64,000 bases of DNA from the NCBI RefSeq assembly GCF_017742215.1, contig NZ_JAGHKP010000002.1:466647-530646 (forward strand), in the 5' to 3' direction. The position numbers and the translations under genes are program-made. Below, piece after piece: positions 42,987-51,299 of this stretch. The notes beneath the pieces are model-generated. The model was given only the letters and a program-made list of their open reading frames with translations. It searched no databases and had not been told where the DNA came from. Source of the DNA: Chitinophaga chungangae. GTDB taxonomy: Bacteria > Bacteroidota > Bacteroidia > Chitinophagales > Chitinophagaceae. Every line of letters starts with the position of its first letter. Position 1 is the first letter of the stretch.

Positions 42987-44018
42987 TTAGATAATTGGCA
43001 TCTGTACTTTGGCCTCTACCATCACCGTGTCCAGGTTATAGATCTCGAAAGAGGCCCTTTTGCCGAACAGGATACCGAGGCGTTGCCGGGTGCTGGCGAG
43101 GCCGAAGCCGTTGCCGTTCAGGTCTTCCACGATCTGCCCAGTGTTCCGGATGGTGATCTCATGGCGCATATCGTGCACATGCGAGCCGATCAGGATCAAT
43201 CCCCCGTTCACTTCGCGCGAAATACCGTGTTTGATGGCGTTTTCGACGAGGGTTTGCAGCATCAGCGGCGGCACGGGCAGTTCCAGCGTTTCCGGGTCTA
43301 TGTCGTACTGCACCTTCAGCCTTTCCTCAAAACGTATATTCTCCAGCGCAAGATAATCTTTTACGATACTCAGTTCATTTTCCAGGCTCACGGTCTCCGC
43401 TTTGTCTGCCTGCATGGAATTGCGCAGGATGTTGCTCAGTTCGGTGATGGCGGTGCGGGCGCGGCGGGGATTTTCGTCTACCAGCGCGCGGATGCTGTTC
43501 AACGCATTGAAAATGAAGTGCGGATTGAGCTGGCTTTTGATGGTTTTCAGTTCCAGCGTGCGCACCGTGGCTTCGAGTTTCAGCTGGCCCACCTGGGAAT
43601 TGCGGGTTTCTTCCACGTAATGCCAAAGGAAATAGATCACCGCCCACATGGCCATAAAAAGGCTCTGGGAAAAAAACGCCCTCATCCAGCTTTCCTGGAA
43701 ATCCGTTTCAGGCGGGGCCGGCAGTACAAAATGCGAAATGCAGGCCAGCAGGAACGAATCGATGATCGAGCACACCAGGATGCCGAAAAAGAAGTAGATG
43801 GCCACATTCTCAAACGGCTTCTCGATCCACTTGTATTTGACGATAACCGTCCGGAAACCATGCGAGATGAGTATCCCCAACAATGAATAAGAGATGATAT
43901 ACTGTACCTGCGCGGCGTCTATGCTGTTAAAGAAAAAGCCGAAGAACAAGAAAAGAAAGGCATTAGCTCCCCACCCGAGTATCTGGCACCACCAATATTT
44001 TGAAATGCGCTTAAACAT
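42987..44018 (-). CDS. LytS-like sensor histidine kinase (His_kinase/HATPase)
   Basis: 343 residues from the ATG at 44018, which lies downstream of the -7 element. Four membrane helices (about 12-30, 40-60, 74-100, 115-135), then the His_kinase motif with His167 (LKTIKSQLNPHFIFNALNSI) and a HATPase domain (LMLQTLVENAIKHGI ... NGFGLASTRQRL). No extracellular domain. Divergent from dxs and co-transcribed with the LytTR regulator gene. Confidence 0.93.
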   Translation of the reverse strand: MFKRISKYWWCQILGWGANAFLFLFFGFFFNSIDAAQVQYIISYSLLGILISHGFRTVIVKYKWIEKPFENVAIYFFFGILVCSIIDSFLLACISHFVLPAPPETDFQESWMRAFFSQSLFMAMWAVIYFLWHYVEETRNSQVGQLKLEATVRTLELKTIKSQLNPHFIFNALNSIRALVDENPRRARTAITELSNILRNSMQADKAETVSLENELSIVKDYLALENIRFEERLKVQYDIDPETLELPVPPLMLQTLVENAIKHGISREVNGGLILIGSHVHDMRHEITIRNTGQIVEDLNGNGFGLASTRQRLGILFGKRASFEIYNLDTVMVEAKVQMPII

Positions 44019-44061
44019 CCCTGAAAAGTTAGCGAAAGTCTTCTGAAACTCCGCATCCGTC

Positions 44062-44069
44062 CAAAAATA
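44062..44069 (-). promoter_or_regulatory. TATTTTTG minus-7 element for the LytS/LytTR operon
   Basis: Matches TAnnTTTG on the minus strand, 43 bp before the ATG at 44018. Confidence 0.5.
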
Positions 44070-44157
44070 CCGACTGCCCCACAGGCGGGGAACGCAATTT
44101 TTATCAATGGTAATACGGACGTTTAAATGGGAGCCTCGGAATAAGCGCAAAAACATG

Positions 44158-44165
44158 TATTTTTG
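44158..44165 (+). promoter_or_regulatory. TATTTTTG minus-7 element that decides the dxs start
   Basis: Matches TAnnTTTG, 22 bp before the ATG at 44188; in-frame ATGs at 44107 and 44155 lie upstream of it and are therefore rejected. Confidence 0.55.
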
Positions 44166-44187
44166 GGCATTAAACCCTAATGGTGAT

Positions 44188-46119
44188 ATGGAAATTACGG
44201 CCGGTCAATTACTGAGCCAGATCGAATACCCGTCTGATCTGCGAAAATTGAGCAAGGAACAGCTGCACCAGGTGTGCGACGAGCTGCGCCAGTTCATTAT
44301 CGACGTAGTGAGCGTGCATGGCGGCCACTTCGGCGCCAGCCTGGGAGTGGTGGAACTTACCGTAGCCCTGCATTATGCATTTAATACGCCTTACGACCAG
44401 CTGGTATGGGACGTAGGCCACCAGGCTTACGGCCATAAGATCCTCACGGGCCGGAAAAACGTGTTCCATACCAACCGTAAATACAAAGGCATCAGCGGTT
44501 TCCCGAACCGCGGCGAAAGTGAATATGATACTTTCGGCGTAGGCCACTCCAGCACCTCCATCGGCGCGGCGCTGGGCATGGCCATCGCTTCCAAAAACAA
44601 AGGCGAGCACGACCGGCAGCACATCGCCGTGATCGGCGACGGCGCCATGACCGCCGGGATGGCCTTCGAGGCGCTGAACCACGCGGGCGTGGCGAACGCG
44701 AACATCCTTATCATCCTGAACGATAACTGCATGTCCATCGACCCGAATGTGGGCGCGCTGAAAGAATATCTTACCGACATCACCACCTCCCACACTTACA
44801 ACAAGTTCCGCGACGACGTATGGAACCTGCTGGGAAAACTGCCCGTCGGCAAAAAATTCACGCGGGACATGGCTTCAAAGCTCGAAGCCAGCGTAAAAGG
44901 CATGGTGTCCAAATCCAGCAACCTGTTCGAAAGCCTCAACCTGCGTTATTTCGGCGCAATAGACGGCCATAATATCACCAAACTGGTAGACACCCTGCAG
45001 GACCTCCGCAACATTCCCGGGCCTAAACTGCTGCATATCAATACTACCAAAGGAAAAGGATATGCCCTCGCGGAAAAGGACCAGACCAAATGGCATGCGC
45101 CCGGCCTGTTCGACAAGATCACCGGCGAGATCTTCAAAAAAGTGATCGAAAAACCGCAACCGCCTAAATACCAGGACGTTTTCGGCCATACCATCATCGA
45201 GCTGGCCGAACAGAATAAAACCATCATGGGCATTACGCCTGCCATGCCTTCCGGCTCTTCCCTCAAATGGATGATGGAACAGATGCCGGACCGCGCGATA
45301 GACGTAGGCATTTGCGAACAGCACGCCGTAACGCTTTCCGCCGGGCTCGCCACGCAGGGCATGACCGTTTTCTGCAACATCTATTCTTCGTTCATGCAAC
45401 GGGCTTACGACCAGGTGGTGCACGATGTGGCCATCCAGAACCTGCCCGTGATATTCTGCCTGGACCGGGCCGGCCTGGTGGGGGAAGACGGCGCCACTCA
45501 CCACGGCGTGTACGACATTCCCTACATGCGCTGCATCCCGAACATGATCGTGAGCGCGCCGATGAATGAAGAAGAGCTGCGCAACCTGATGTACACCGCG
45601 CAGCTGCCCTCCAACAAATCACCCTTCGTGATCCGCTACCCGCGCGGCGAAGGCGTGATGCCCGACTGGCGGAGGCCGTTCGCCGAGATCAAGGTAGGCA
45701 CCGGCCGCAAGATCCAGGATGGCAGAGACGTTGCCATTCTTTCCATCGGCCACCCGGGCAACTTCGTGACCGAGGCCATGAAAGAACTGATGACCGACGG
45801 GCTGCAGCCCGCGCATTACGATATGCGTTTCGTGAAACCGCTCGATACCGACATGCTGCACGACATCTTCCAGCGTTACGACCGTGTGATCACCGTTGAA
45901 GACGGCGCCCTCCAGGGCGGCTTCGGCAGCGCGGTACTGGAATTTATGGCAGACAACGATTACAAGGCGGAGATCAAACGCCTGGGCATCCCCGACCGTT
46001 TGATCGAGCATGGAAAACCCGTGGAACTGCAACGCGAAGCAGGTTACGACGCCATCGCCATCGCATCGGCCGTGCGCGAAATGCTCGCCAGCAAAATAAC
46101 CGTTCACTCCAGCTTATAA
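44188..46119 (+). CDS. dxs: 1-deoxy-D-xylulose-5-phosphate synthase
   Basis: 643 residues from the ATG at 44188. TPP-binding motif GDGAMTAGMAFEALNHAG ... NDNCMSI, the N-terminal VWDVGHQAYGHKILTGR and the pyrimidine-domain ICEQHAVTLSAGLATQG are all present. Condenses pyruvate and glyceraldehyde-3-phosphate, the first step of the MEP isoprenoid pathway (and of TPP/PLP precursor synthesis). Length matches the family. A PaaE-like reductase gene follows 43 bp downstream and is probably co-transcribed. Confidence 0.97.
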   Translation: MEITAGQLLSQIEYPSDLRKLSKEQLHQVCDELRQFIIDVVSVHGGHFGASLGVVELTVALHYAFNTPYDQLVWDVGHQAYGHKILTGRKNVFHTNRKYKGISGFPNRGESEYDTFGVGHSSTSIGAALGMAIASKNKGEHDRQHIAVIGDGAMTAGMAFEALNHAGVANANILIILNDNCMSIDPNVGALKEYLTDITTSHTYNKFRDDVWNLLGKLPVGKKFTRDMASKLEASVKGMVSKSSNLFESLNLRYFGAIDGHNITKLVDTLQDLRNIPGPKLLHINTTKGKGYALAEKDQTKWHAPGLFDKITGEIFKKVIEKPQPPKYQDVFGHTIIELAEQNKTIMGITPAMPSGSSLKWMMEQMPDRAIDVGICEQHAVTLSAGLATQGMTVFCNIYSSFMQRAYDQVVHDVAIQNLPVIFCLDRAGLVGEDGATHHGVYDIPYMRCIPNMIVSAPMNEEELRNLMYTAQLPSNKSPFVIRYPRGEGVMPDWRRPFAEIKVGTGRKIQDGRDVAILSIGHPGNFVTEAMKELMTDGLQPAHYDMRFVKPLDTDMLHDIFQRYDRVITVEDGALQGGFGSAVLEFMADNDYKAEIKRLGIPDRLIEHGKPVELQREAGYDAIAIASAVREMLASKITVHSSL

Positions 46120-46129
46120 AGGCCGTATA

Positions 46130-46151
46130 CCCCGGGGCTCCGGTCCCGGGG
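46130..46151 (+). other. GC-rich hairpin between dxs and the reductase gene
   Basis: CCCCGGG / CCCGGGG with an 8-nt loop, no U-run, ending 11 bp before the next ATG. Possibly an RNA-stability or translation-control element in the dxs transcript. Confidence 0.4.
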
Positions 46152-46162
46152 GCTACCCAACC

Positions 46163-47218
46163 ATGCGCGACCTCTACATACAATTACGCATTACCCGCAT
46201 CATCCAGGAAACGCCGGACGCCTTCACTTATCATCTCGAAAGTGCGGACGGCAAGGCGGTGAAATACCAGGCCGGGCAATTCCTCACCTTCATTTTACAA
46301 CTGCACGGCGCGGAATACCGCCGCTCCTATTCACTCAGCTCCACGCCGGGCATAGACGGTTTTTTAGCCGTAACCGTAAAACGCATCGCCAACGGCGAAA
46401 TTTCCCGCTACATCCTCCGCACCTGGATGGTGGGAGACGAAGTCACCTCCCTCCTGCCGTCCGGCCGTTTTACGCTGGAGCCCCTGGCAAATGCGCGGCG
46501 CGACATCGTGATGCTTGGCGCGGGCAGCGGCATCACGCCTTTGTTCGCCCTCCTGCAGCAGGCGCTGTACCTGGAAAAAGCTTCCCATATCACGCTGATT
46601 TACAGTAACCGCGACGAAAAAAACACCATCTTCCGCGAGCGGCTGATCGCGCTGCAAACCGTTTTCACGGAACGTTTTACCATTGTATGGCTGTACAGCG
46701 ACCCGGCGGACGCCTCCGGCGTTTACCGCCGCATGAGCAACAGCCTGCTGGAAATAATCACGCCGCAACATTTGCATTACCCGCGCGAACAGGCCGAGTT
46801 CTACATCTGCGGCCCTGCCGAATACATGCGCATGGCACAGTTCACGCTTACTTTCATGGGTTTCCGGGAAGACCAGCTGCACAAGGAAAACTTCGTGGTG
46901 AATACCGAAGCGAAGATTGCGCGGGTGCAGGTGCCGCAGGATGCTTCGCTGAAGCGGGTACGGCTGAAACACGAAGGCGGCGAGCAGACGCTGGAAGTGC
47001 CCGGCAATGAAACCATACTGCAGGCGGCGCTCCGCCAGCACGTGCAATTGCCTTACAGCTGCAAAGGCGGCGTTTGCGGCTCCTGCATCGCGCGGTGCAC
47101 CGGCGGGAAAGTGTGGATGTCTGTAAACGAAGTACTTACGGAGAAAGAACTTTCGCAAGGGCTGGTGCTCACCTGCACCGGTTACGCGCAAAGCGGCGAA
47201 GTAACGCTGGAATGGTAG
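46163..47218 (+). CDS. PaaE-like FAD/NAD(P)H reductase with C-terminal [2Fe-2S] ferredoxin domain
   Basis: 351 residues. FAD-binding barrel with RRSYSLSSTP, NAD-binding domain with MLGAGSGITPLFALLQQAL and YICGPAEYM, then a plant-type ferredoxin domain with ligands Cys300, Cys305, Cys308 and Cys338 (SCKGGVCGSCIARC). It passes electrons from NAD(P)H through FAD to the cluster. PaaE relatives serve phenylacetyl-CoA epoxidation, but no paa genes are here. Adjacent dxs raises the possibility of feeding IspG/IspH, which need reduced iron-sulfur donors (inference). Confidence 0.9.
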   Translation: MRDLYIQLRITRIIQETPDAFTYHLESADGKAVKYQAGQFLTFILQLHGAEYRRSYSLSSTPGIDGFLAVTVKRIANGEISRYILRTWMVGDEVTSLLPSGRFTLEPLANARRDIVMLGAGSGITPLFALLQQALYLEKASHITLIYSNRDEKNTIFRERLIALQTVFTERFTIVWLYSDPADASGVYRRMSNSLLEIITPQHLHYPREQAEFYICGPAEYMRMAQFTLTFMGFREDQLHKENFVVNTEAKIARVQVPQDASLKRVRLKHEGGEQTLEVPGNETILQAALRQHVQLPYSCKGGVCGSCIARCTGGKVWMSVNEVLTEKELSQGLVLTCTGYAQSGEVTLEW

Positions 47219-47322
47219 GCCACTTTTCTCCCCCATCAAACAAATTTGAATGAAACCCGCTACCGGAAAGGAATTGGCAAGTTCTGCAAATTTCGCTACA
47301 TTCAATTATTCAAATCCCAAAA

Positions 47323-48528
47323 ATGAGCCATACCGCGCTGAAAACAGCTGGACTGTTCCTGATCTGCGGGCTTGTATGGCTGGCCGGCTATGATTATTTG
47401 CTGGTAAAGCTTACAGACATTTTCCCACGGGTCCGCCCCGGGTTGCTCTTGTATTTCATGCACGCGTTCTTCCTCTTTTTTTCCGCATCGCTCATCTACC
47501 TGCTGATCCGTTACGACTTCCGCCGCAACAACGCATATTTTTTCCAATACCGCGACCTCTTTTACGAGCACCCCGTACCGATGTGGATCTACCAGTGGGG
47601 CACTTTAAAATTCCTCGCAGTGAACAATGCCGCCACGGAAATATACGGTTACACGCGGGAAGAATTTGAATCGATGGATATCCTCGCCATCCGCGACCCT
47701 TCGTCTGTTCCCGCCGTGCTGGCGGATGTGGGCCGCACGAACAAAAATGTCGATTACCGGGGCATCTGGCAGCACCGGAAAAAAAATGGCGAATTATTTT
47801 ACGTGGAATTGTATTCCCATACCACGCATTACAACGGCAAAGAAGCGCGCATCGTGATGGCGATAGATATCGATGCGGAAGTACGCAGCACTATTCACGC
47901 AAAAGATGCGGGCACGCGATATGAGCTGCTGGCGCAGGTTACGCAGGATTGTATCTATTACTGGGACCTGCATTCGGGCCGTGTTACACGCAATCACGGG
48001 CCGATGACGATGTTCGGTTTTAAGGAAGAAGAGATCGAGGACCATGTGGATTGGTGGAAAAAAAATGTGCACCCGGAAGATCTCGGCGGGGTGATGGCAT
48101 CGTTTGAGGAAAGGCTTCGCGGCAAAACGCTGCACTGGCATACGGCGTACCGCTTCCGTTGTGCGGACGGGAGTTACAAATACGTGCTCGACCGGGCGCG
48201 CATTCTTTACAACGAACATGGTGAGGCCGTGCGCGTGATCGGCGCGATACAGGACGTGGACGAAGCGATGCGCCACGAAGAAGAGCGCAAACGGTTTACC
48301 GACCGCTTGCAGGAGCAGAATGAAGTACTGCAGGAAATCGCGCGGATCAATTCACATGAAATACGGAGACCCGTGAGCAACATCCTGGGCATTATGGCTA
48401 TGCTGGACCCGCACAACAACGAGCCGGGCCTGAACGCGCAATTGCTGGGGCTGTTGCAGCAAAGCACTGCAGACCTGGACGCTACCCTTTTCAGGATACG
48501 GGACAAACTGCAGCAAATGAGAGAATAA
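47323..48528 (+). CDS. Membrane PAS-PAS-HisKA protein lacking an ATPase domain
   Basis: 401 residues: two membrane helices (about 8-30 and 40-62), a first PAS domain (about 75-185), a second PAS domain (about 200-312, PAS_3-like with HPEDL), a short coiled coil, and a dimerisation helix with candidate phospho-acceptor His345 (INSHEIRRPVSNILGIMAML). The protein stops about 55 residues later with no HATPase domain; no frameshifted remnant follows. It may be phosphorylated by another kinase or act as a scaffold. Confidence 0.85.
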   Translation: MSHTALKTAGLFLICGLVWLAGYDYLLVKLTDIFPRVRPGLLLYFMHAFFLFFSASLIYLLIRYDFRRNNAYFFQYRDLFYEHPVPMWIYQWGTLKFLAVNNAATEIYGYTREEFESMDILAIRDPSSVPAVLADVGRTNKNVDYRGIWQHRKKNGELFYVELYSHTTHYNGKEARIVMAIDIDAEVRSTIHAKDAGTRYELLAQVTQDCIYYWDLHSGRVTRNHGPMTMFGFKEEEIEDHVDWWKKNVHPEDLGGVMASFEERLRGKTLHWHTAYRFRCADGSYKYVLDRARILYNEHGEAVRVIGAIQDVDEAMRHEEERKRFTDRLQEQNEVLQEIARINSHEIRRPVSNILGIMAMLDPHNNEPGLNAQLLGLLQQSTADLDATLFRIRDKLQQMRE

Positions 48529-48542
48529 AAAACAAACCCGGT

Positions 48543-48920
48543 CTATCGAAATGATTCAAACCGGGAAAAATCGCCTTTCAGCTCCTCGTGTAATTTGTGA
48601 AATACCTGCATCCGGTCGTTTATCCGGTCGTAATCGTCCACCGGCCTGTCGTGGTGGACAATTACCGGGCGGCCGTAACCCATAAATTTTGCGGATTGTT
48701 TGAGATCGTGGTACATTTCATCGGCCACTTCCAACTGGCGGATGAACTGGTTCTGGAAATGTTCGATCTCTACCATTCTTTCATGGTTGGCCTGGCGGGC
48801 GCCGGCCAATTCTTCCAACCTGCTGCGCATGGTACGCAGGCTGCCGCGTACATTGTCTACTTCGCCTTTCCAGGCGCTCAGCTGTGCCTGCAGGTCGGAT
48901 GACTGTGTTGGTACTTCCAT
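48543..48920 (-). CDS. Small coiled-coil protein of unknown function
   Basis: 125 residues from the ATG at 48920 (MEVPTQSSDLQAQLSAW); the longer frame adds an unlikely N-terminus. Largely helical with heptad-like patterns (VDNVRGSLRTMRSRLEELAG, FIRQLEVADEMYHDLKQSAK). No membrane segment or signal. Convergent with the PAS/HisKA gene, 14 bp between stops. I do not recognise the family. Confidence 0.7.
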   Translation of the reverse strand: MEVPTQSSDLQAQLSAWKGEVDNVRGSLRTMRSRLEELAGARQANHERMVEIEHFQNQFIRQLEVADEMYHDLKQSAKFMGYGRPVIVHHDRPVDDYDRINDRMQVFHKLHEELKGDFSRFESFR

Positions 48921-49075
48921 GATATATTGATTTAAGTTAAATGTTGACGAACGTAAAACCATCATTCATCCATTCTTATAAGTCAATATGCCATTCCCTT
49001 CACTTCTAATTTACGACACTTTTTAATTACGGGAAAAAGAAACCCGGGGAATTTATCCACCGGGTAAAAGCCCTT

Positions 49076-49789
49076 CTACACGGCCATCGGCAGGTCCATG
49101 ATCAGGAATTCCGTATCCTCCAATGTTGTAACATTTAATTTTTCCAGCTCGGAAACCGCAATGGCGTCCCGTGTGCCTAGCGTTTCGCCGCCCGCTTTCA
49201 GGCTGCCCGAAAGCACGAACAGGTATACGCCGTTGCCGTTGAGTTTGGGCGTATAATCGAAGGACCGGTCCTTGTCGAACCTGCCCAGGCTGAACCACGC
49301 GTCCTGATTGATCCAGAGCGCGCCGCTGTTCTCTTCCGGCGAAACCACCAGCTGCAGCTGGTTATGCCGGCCGGCCGGCTCGAACGTTTGTTGTTCGTAA
49401 CGCGGCGGAATGTCTCGTTTTTTGGGGAAGAGCCATATCTGCAGGAACTTCACCGGCTCCGTGCGGGAGGCGTTAAATTCCGAGTGTTCGATGCCGGTGC
49501 CCGCGCTCATGATCTGCACGTCGTGCTGATTGATGATCTTGTGACGGCCGGTATTGTCCTTATGTTCCAGCGCGCCTTCCAGCGGAATGCTGACGATCTC
49601 CATGTTGTCGTGCGGGTGCGCGCCGAAGCCCATTCCCCCTTTCACCGCATCGTCGTTCAGCACACGCAGCGCGCCGAAGTGAATGCGTTCCGGGTTGTAA
49701 TATCCGGCAAAGCTGAAAGTGTGGTGAGACTGCAACCAGCCGTGATCTGCAAATCCGCGGGTATTGCCGCGATGGATAACTGTTTTCAT
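49076..49789 (-). CDS. Pirin-family (bicupin) protein
   Basis: 237 residues. Pirin N-terminal motif HTFSFAGYYNPERIHFGALR and the metal-binding cupin residues in FGAHPHDNMEIVSIPLEGAL, EHKDN and GIEHSEFNAS. Related YhhW-type proteins have quercetin 2,3-dioxygenase activity. Carries an AGGAGG Shine-Dalgarno site 5 nt before the ATG, unusual here. Part of a run of pirin/OsmC/YceI genes on the same strand. Confidence 0.93.
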   Translation of the reverse strand: MKTVIHRGNTRGFADHGWLQSHHTFSFAGYYNPERIHFGALRVLNDDAVKGGMGFGAHPHDNMEIVSIPLEGALEHKDNTGRHKIINQHDVQIMSAGTGIEHSEFNASRTEPVKFLQIWLFPKKRDIPPRYEQQTFEPAGRHNQLQLVVSPEENSGALWINQDAWFSLGRFDKDRSFDYTPKLNGNGVYLFVLSGSLKAGGETLGTRDAIAVSELEKLNVTTLEDTEFLIMDLPMAV

Positions 49790-49794
49790 ATTGT

Positions 49795-49800
49795 CCTCCT
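49795..49800 (-). promoter_or_regulatory. Strong Shine-Dalgarno site of the pirin gene
   Basis: AGGAGG on the minus strand, 5 nt before the ATG at 49789. Most genes in this window lack such a site. Just upstream TGTTA-TTTT-TAACA (49800-49813) is an inverted repeat. Confidence 0.6.
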
Positions 49801-49997
49801 GTTATTTTTAACAATACAAATTTCCGTATAAAACATGCGCCATGCAATGGACAGTACGGCTAAAAAGGTGGACAATTCTTTGCAAGGCCGTTCCGCTCAA
49901 ACGCTTCCGCACAAAGGTTTTGCGGCGAATGTAAAAAAAATGGCCGGACCTGCGCAATGCATGTTCCGGCCATTGATATGTTGTTTGCAAAAACGGT

Positions 49998-50408
49998 TTA
50001 CACCAGTTTCGCCTCCATGGTAATGTTCGTGTTGAGCAGTTTGGAGATGGGGCAGTTCAGCTTCGCATCTTCCGCGTATTCCGCGAATTTGGCCGCGTCC
50101 AGGCCGGGCACGCTGGCGGTTACTTCGAGGTGGATGTTGGGGATGGCGCCGCCTTCGAAAGTAACGATGCTTTTGGTGTCGATGCTGGTGGGGGTGAGGC
50201 CCGCGCCGGAGATGATGAAGCTCAGCTTCATGCTGAAACAGCCTGCATGCGCCGCTGCGATCAGCTCTTCGGGGTTGGTGCCGGCGCCGTCTTCAAAACG
50301 GCTGGAAAAAGAATACTGGGTATCTTTCAGTACGCCTGTTTGTGTGGAAACCGTGCCTTTGCCCTCTTTGCCAGTGCCTTTCCAATTGGCGGTTGCGGAT
50401 CTTTTCAT
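49998..50408 (-). CDS. OsmC-family peroxide reductase
   Basis: 136 residues. Both catalytic cysteines are visible: [14 protein letters not shown] and [12 protein letters not shown], with [13 protein letters not shown] as the family signature. OsmC dimers reduce organic hydroperoxides. Length and [18 protein letters not shown] start match the E. coli OsmC subgroup. Its position among pirins and YceI suggests an oxidative-stress regulon. Confidence 0.94.
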   Translation of the reverse strand: MKRSATANWKGTGKEGKGTVSTQTGVLKDTQYSFSSRFEDGAGTNPEELIAAAHAGCFSMKLSFIISGAGLTPTSIDTKSIVTFEGGAIPNIHLEVTASVPGLDAAKFAEYAEDAKLNCPISKLLNTNITMEAKLV

Positions 50409-50724
50409 GATTCAGAATTTTATTTGGGTGAATTATTGAACGATAAGAGGTCTTAAAATTAATGAATTGAAAGCAAAAAAACCGGGCGAATTGCTTCACC
50501 CGGTTTACCTAAAACCCTGACAACCGTTTCTACACTAATTCCACAAATTCTTCGGGCCCTTTCATTTTCTTCTTTATGCTGCGTTCTGTTTCGTCTTCCC
50601 GCACCGTACCGTTCGCTTCGTCACAATATCCCGCGGATGCCAGTCTGCCGGTCCTTCTCTCATAAGCAGCCTCGCCTGTTGTTTCAGCCGGGCTCAGTCA
50701 GTGATTTTCTTTATTATCTTTTTG
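50409..50724. other. Intergenic region between osmC-like and yceI-like genes
   Basis: 316 bp. Holds the terminator 50474-50506. On the minus strand a 57-codon open frame (about 50541-50705), ending KKKMKGPEEFVELV, has no ATG near its beginning and is not called as a gene. Confidence 0.45.
50474..50506 (-). terminator. Minus-strand terminator beyond the yceI-like gene
   Basis: AAACCGGG / CCCGGTTT stem (50479-50486, 50499-50506) followed by TTTTTTT on the minus strand. It may end the pirin-yceI transcript 220 nt beyond its stop, or a short separate RNA. Preceded by AGGGTTTTAGGTAAA. Confidence 0.7.
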
Positions 50725-51252
50725 TTATGCCTGTTTTATCATCTGCACGCCGAGAATGAGGCGCACTTCGTCGCTCACAACCAGGCCGCCCGCCTCGGTG
50801 GTGGCGCTCCAGGAAAGACCGAAATCTTTACGGTTGATCTTGCCGGTAAGCTCGAAACCAGCTTTGGTCTGGCCCCAGGGGTCTACGGTGATGCCGTTGT
50901 AGTCTACGTTCAGCTCTACGGGTTTGGTAACGCCGCGGATGGTGAGGTCGCCTTTCAGCACAAAGTTCTCCGCGTCTTTTTTCTTCACTTCCGTAGAGGT
51001 GAAGGTCAGTTTGGGATGATTGGCCGCGTCGAAGAAATCTTCGCTTTTCAGGTGCTCGTCGCGCTGTGCGTTTTTGGTGCTCACGCTGTTCACGTTGGCT
51101 TCGAAAGAGATTTTCGCGTCGGAGAAATCCTCAGCGCCAGCTTCCAGCGTGGCGTCGTATTCTGCAAAATGACCTGTCACGTTGGTGATCATCAGGTGTT
51201 TTACTTTAAATTCGATTTCGCTGTGTGTAGGATCGATTTTCCAGGTTGCCAT
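50725..51252 (-). CDS. YceI-family lipid-binding protein (cytoplasmic form)
   Basis: 175 residues. YceI signature WKIDPTHSEIEFKVKHLMIT and LTIRGVTKPVELNVDYNG, GLSWSATTEAGGLVVSDEVR. A lipocalin-like barrel that binds isoprenoid quinone or other amphiphiles in characterised members. No signal peptide, so cytoplasmic. Starts 48 bp after the second pirin gene; probably one operon. Confidence 0.93.
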   Translation of the reverse strand: MATWKIDPTHSEIEFKVKHLMITNVTGHFAEYDATLEAGAEDFSDAKISFEANVNSVSTKNAQRDEHLKSEDFFDAANHPKLTFTSTEVKKKDAENFVLKGDLTIRGVTKPVELNVDYNGITVDPWGQTKAGFELTGKINRKDFGLSWSATTEAGGLVVSDEVRLILGVQMIKQA

Positions 51253-51299
51253 GTTGTTTGGATTTTTAAGTTTTTTGTGAAATTGTTTTTTATCAGGAT

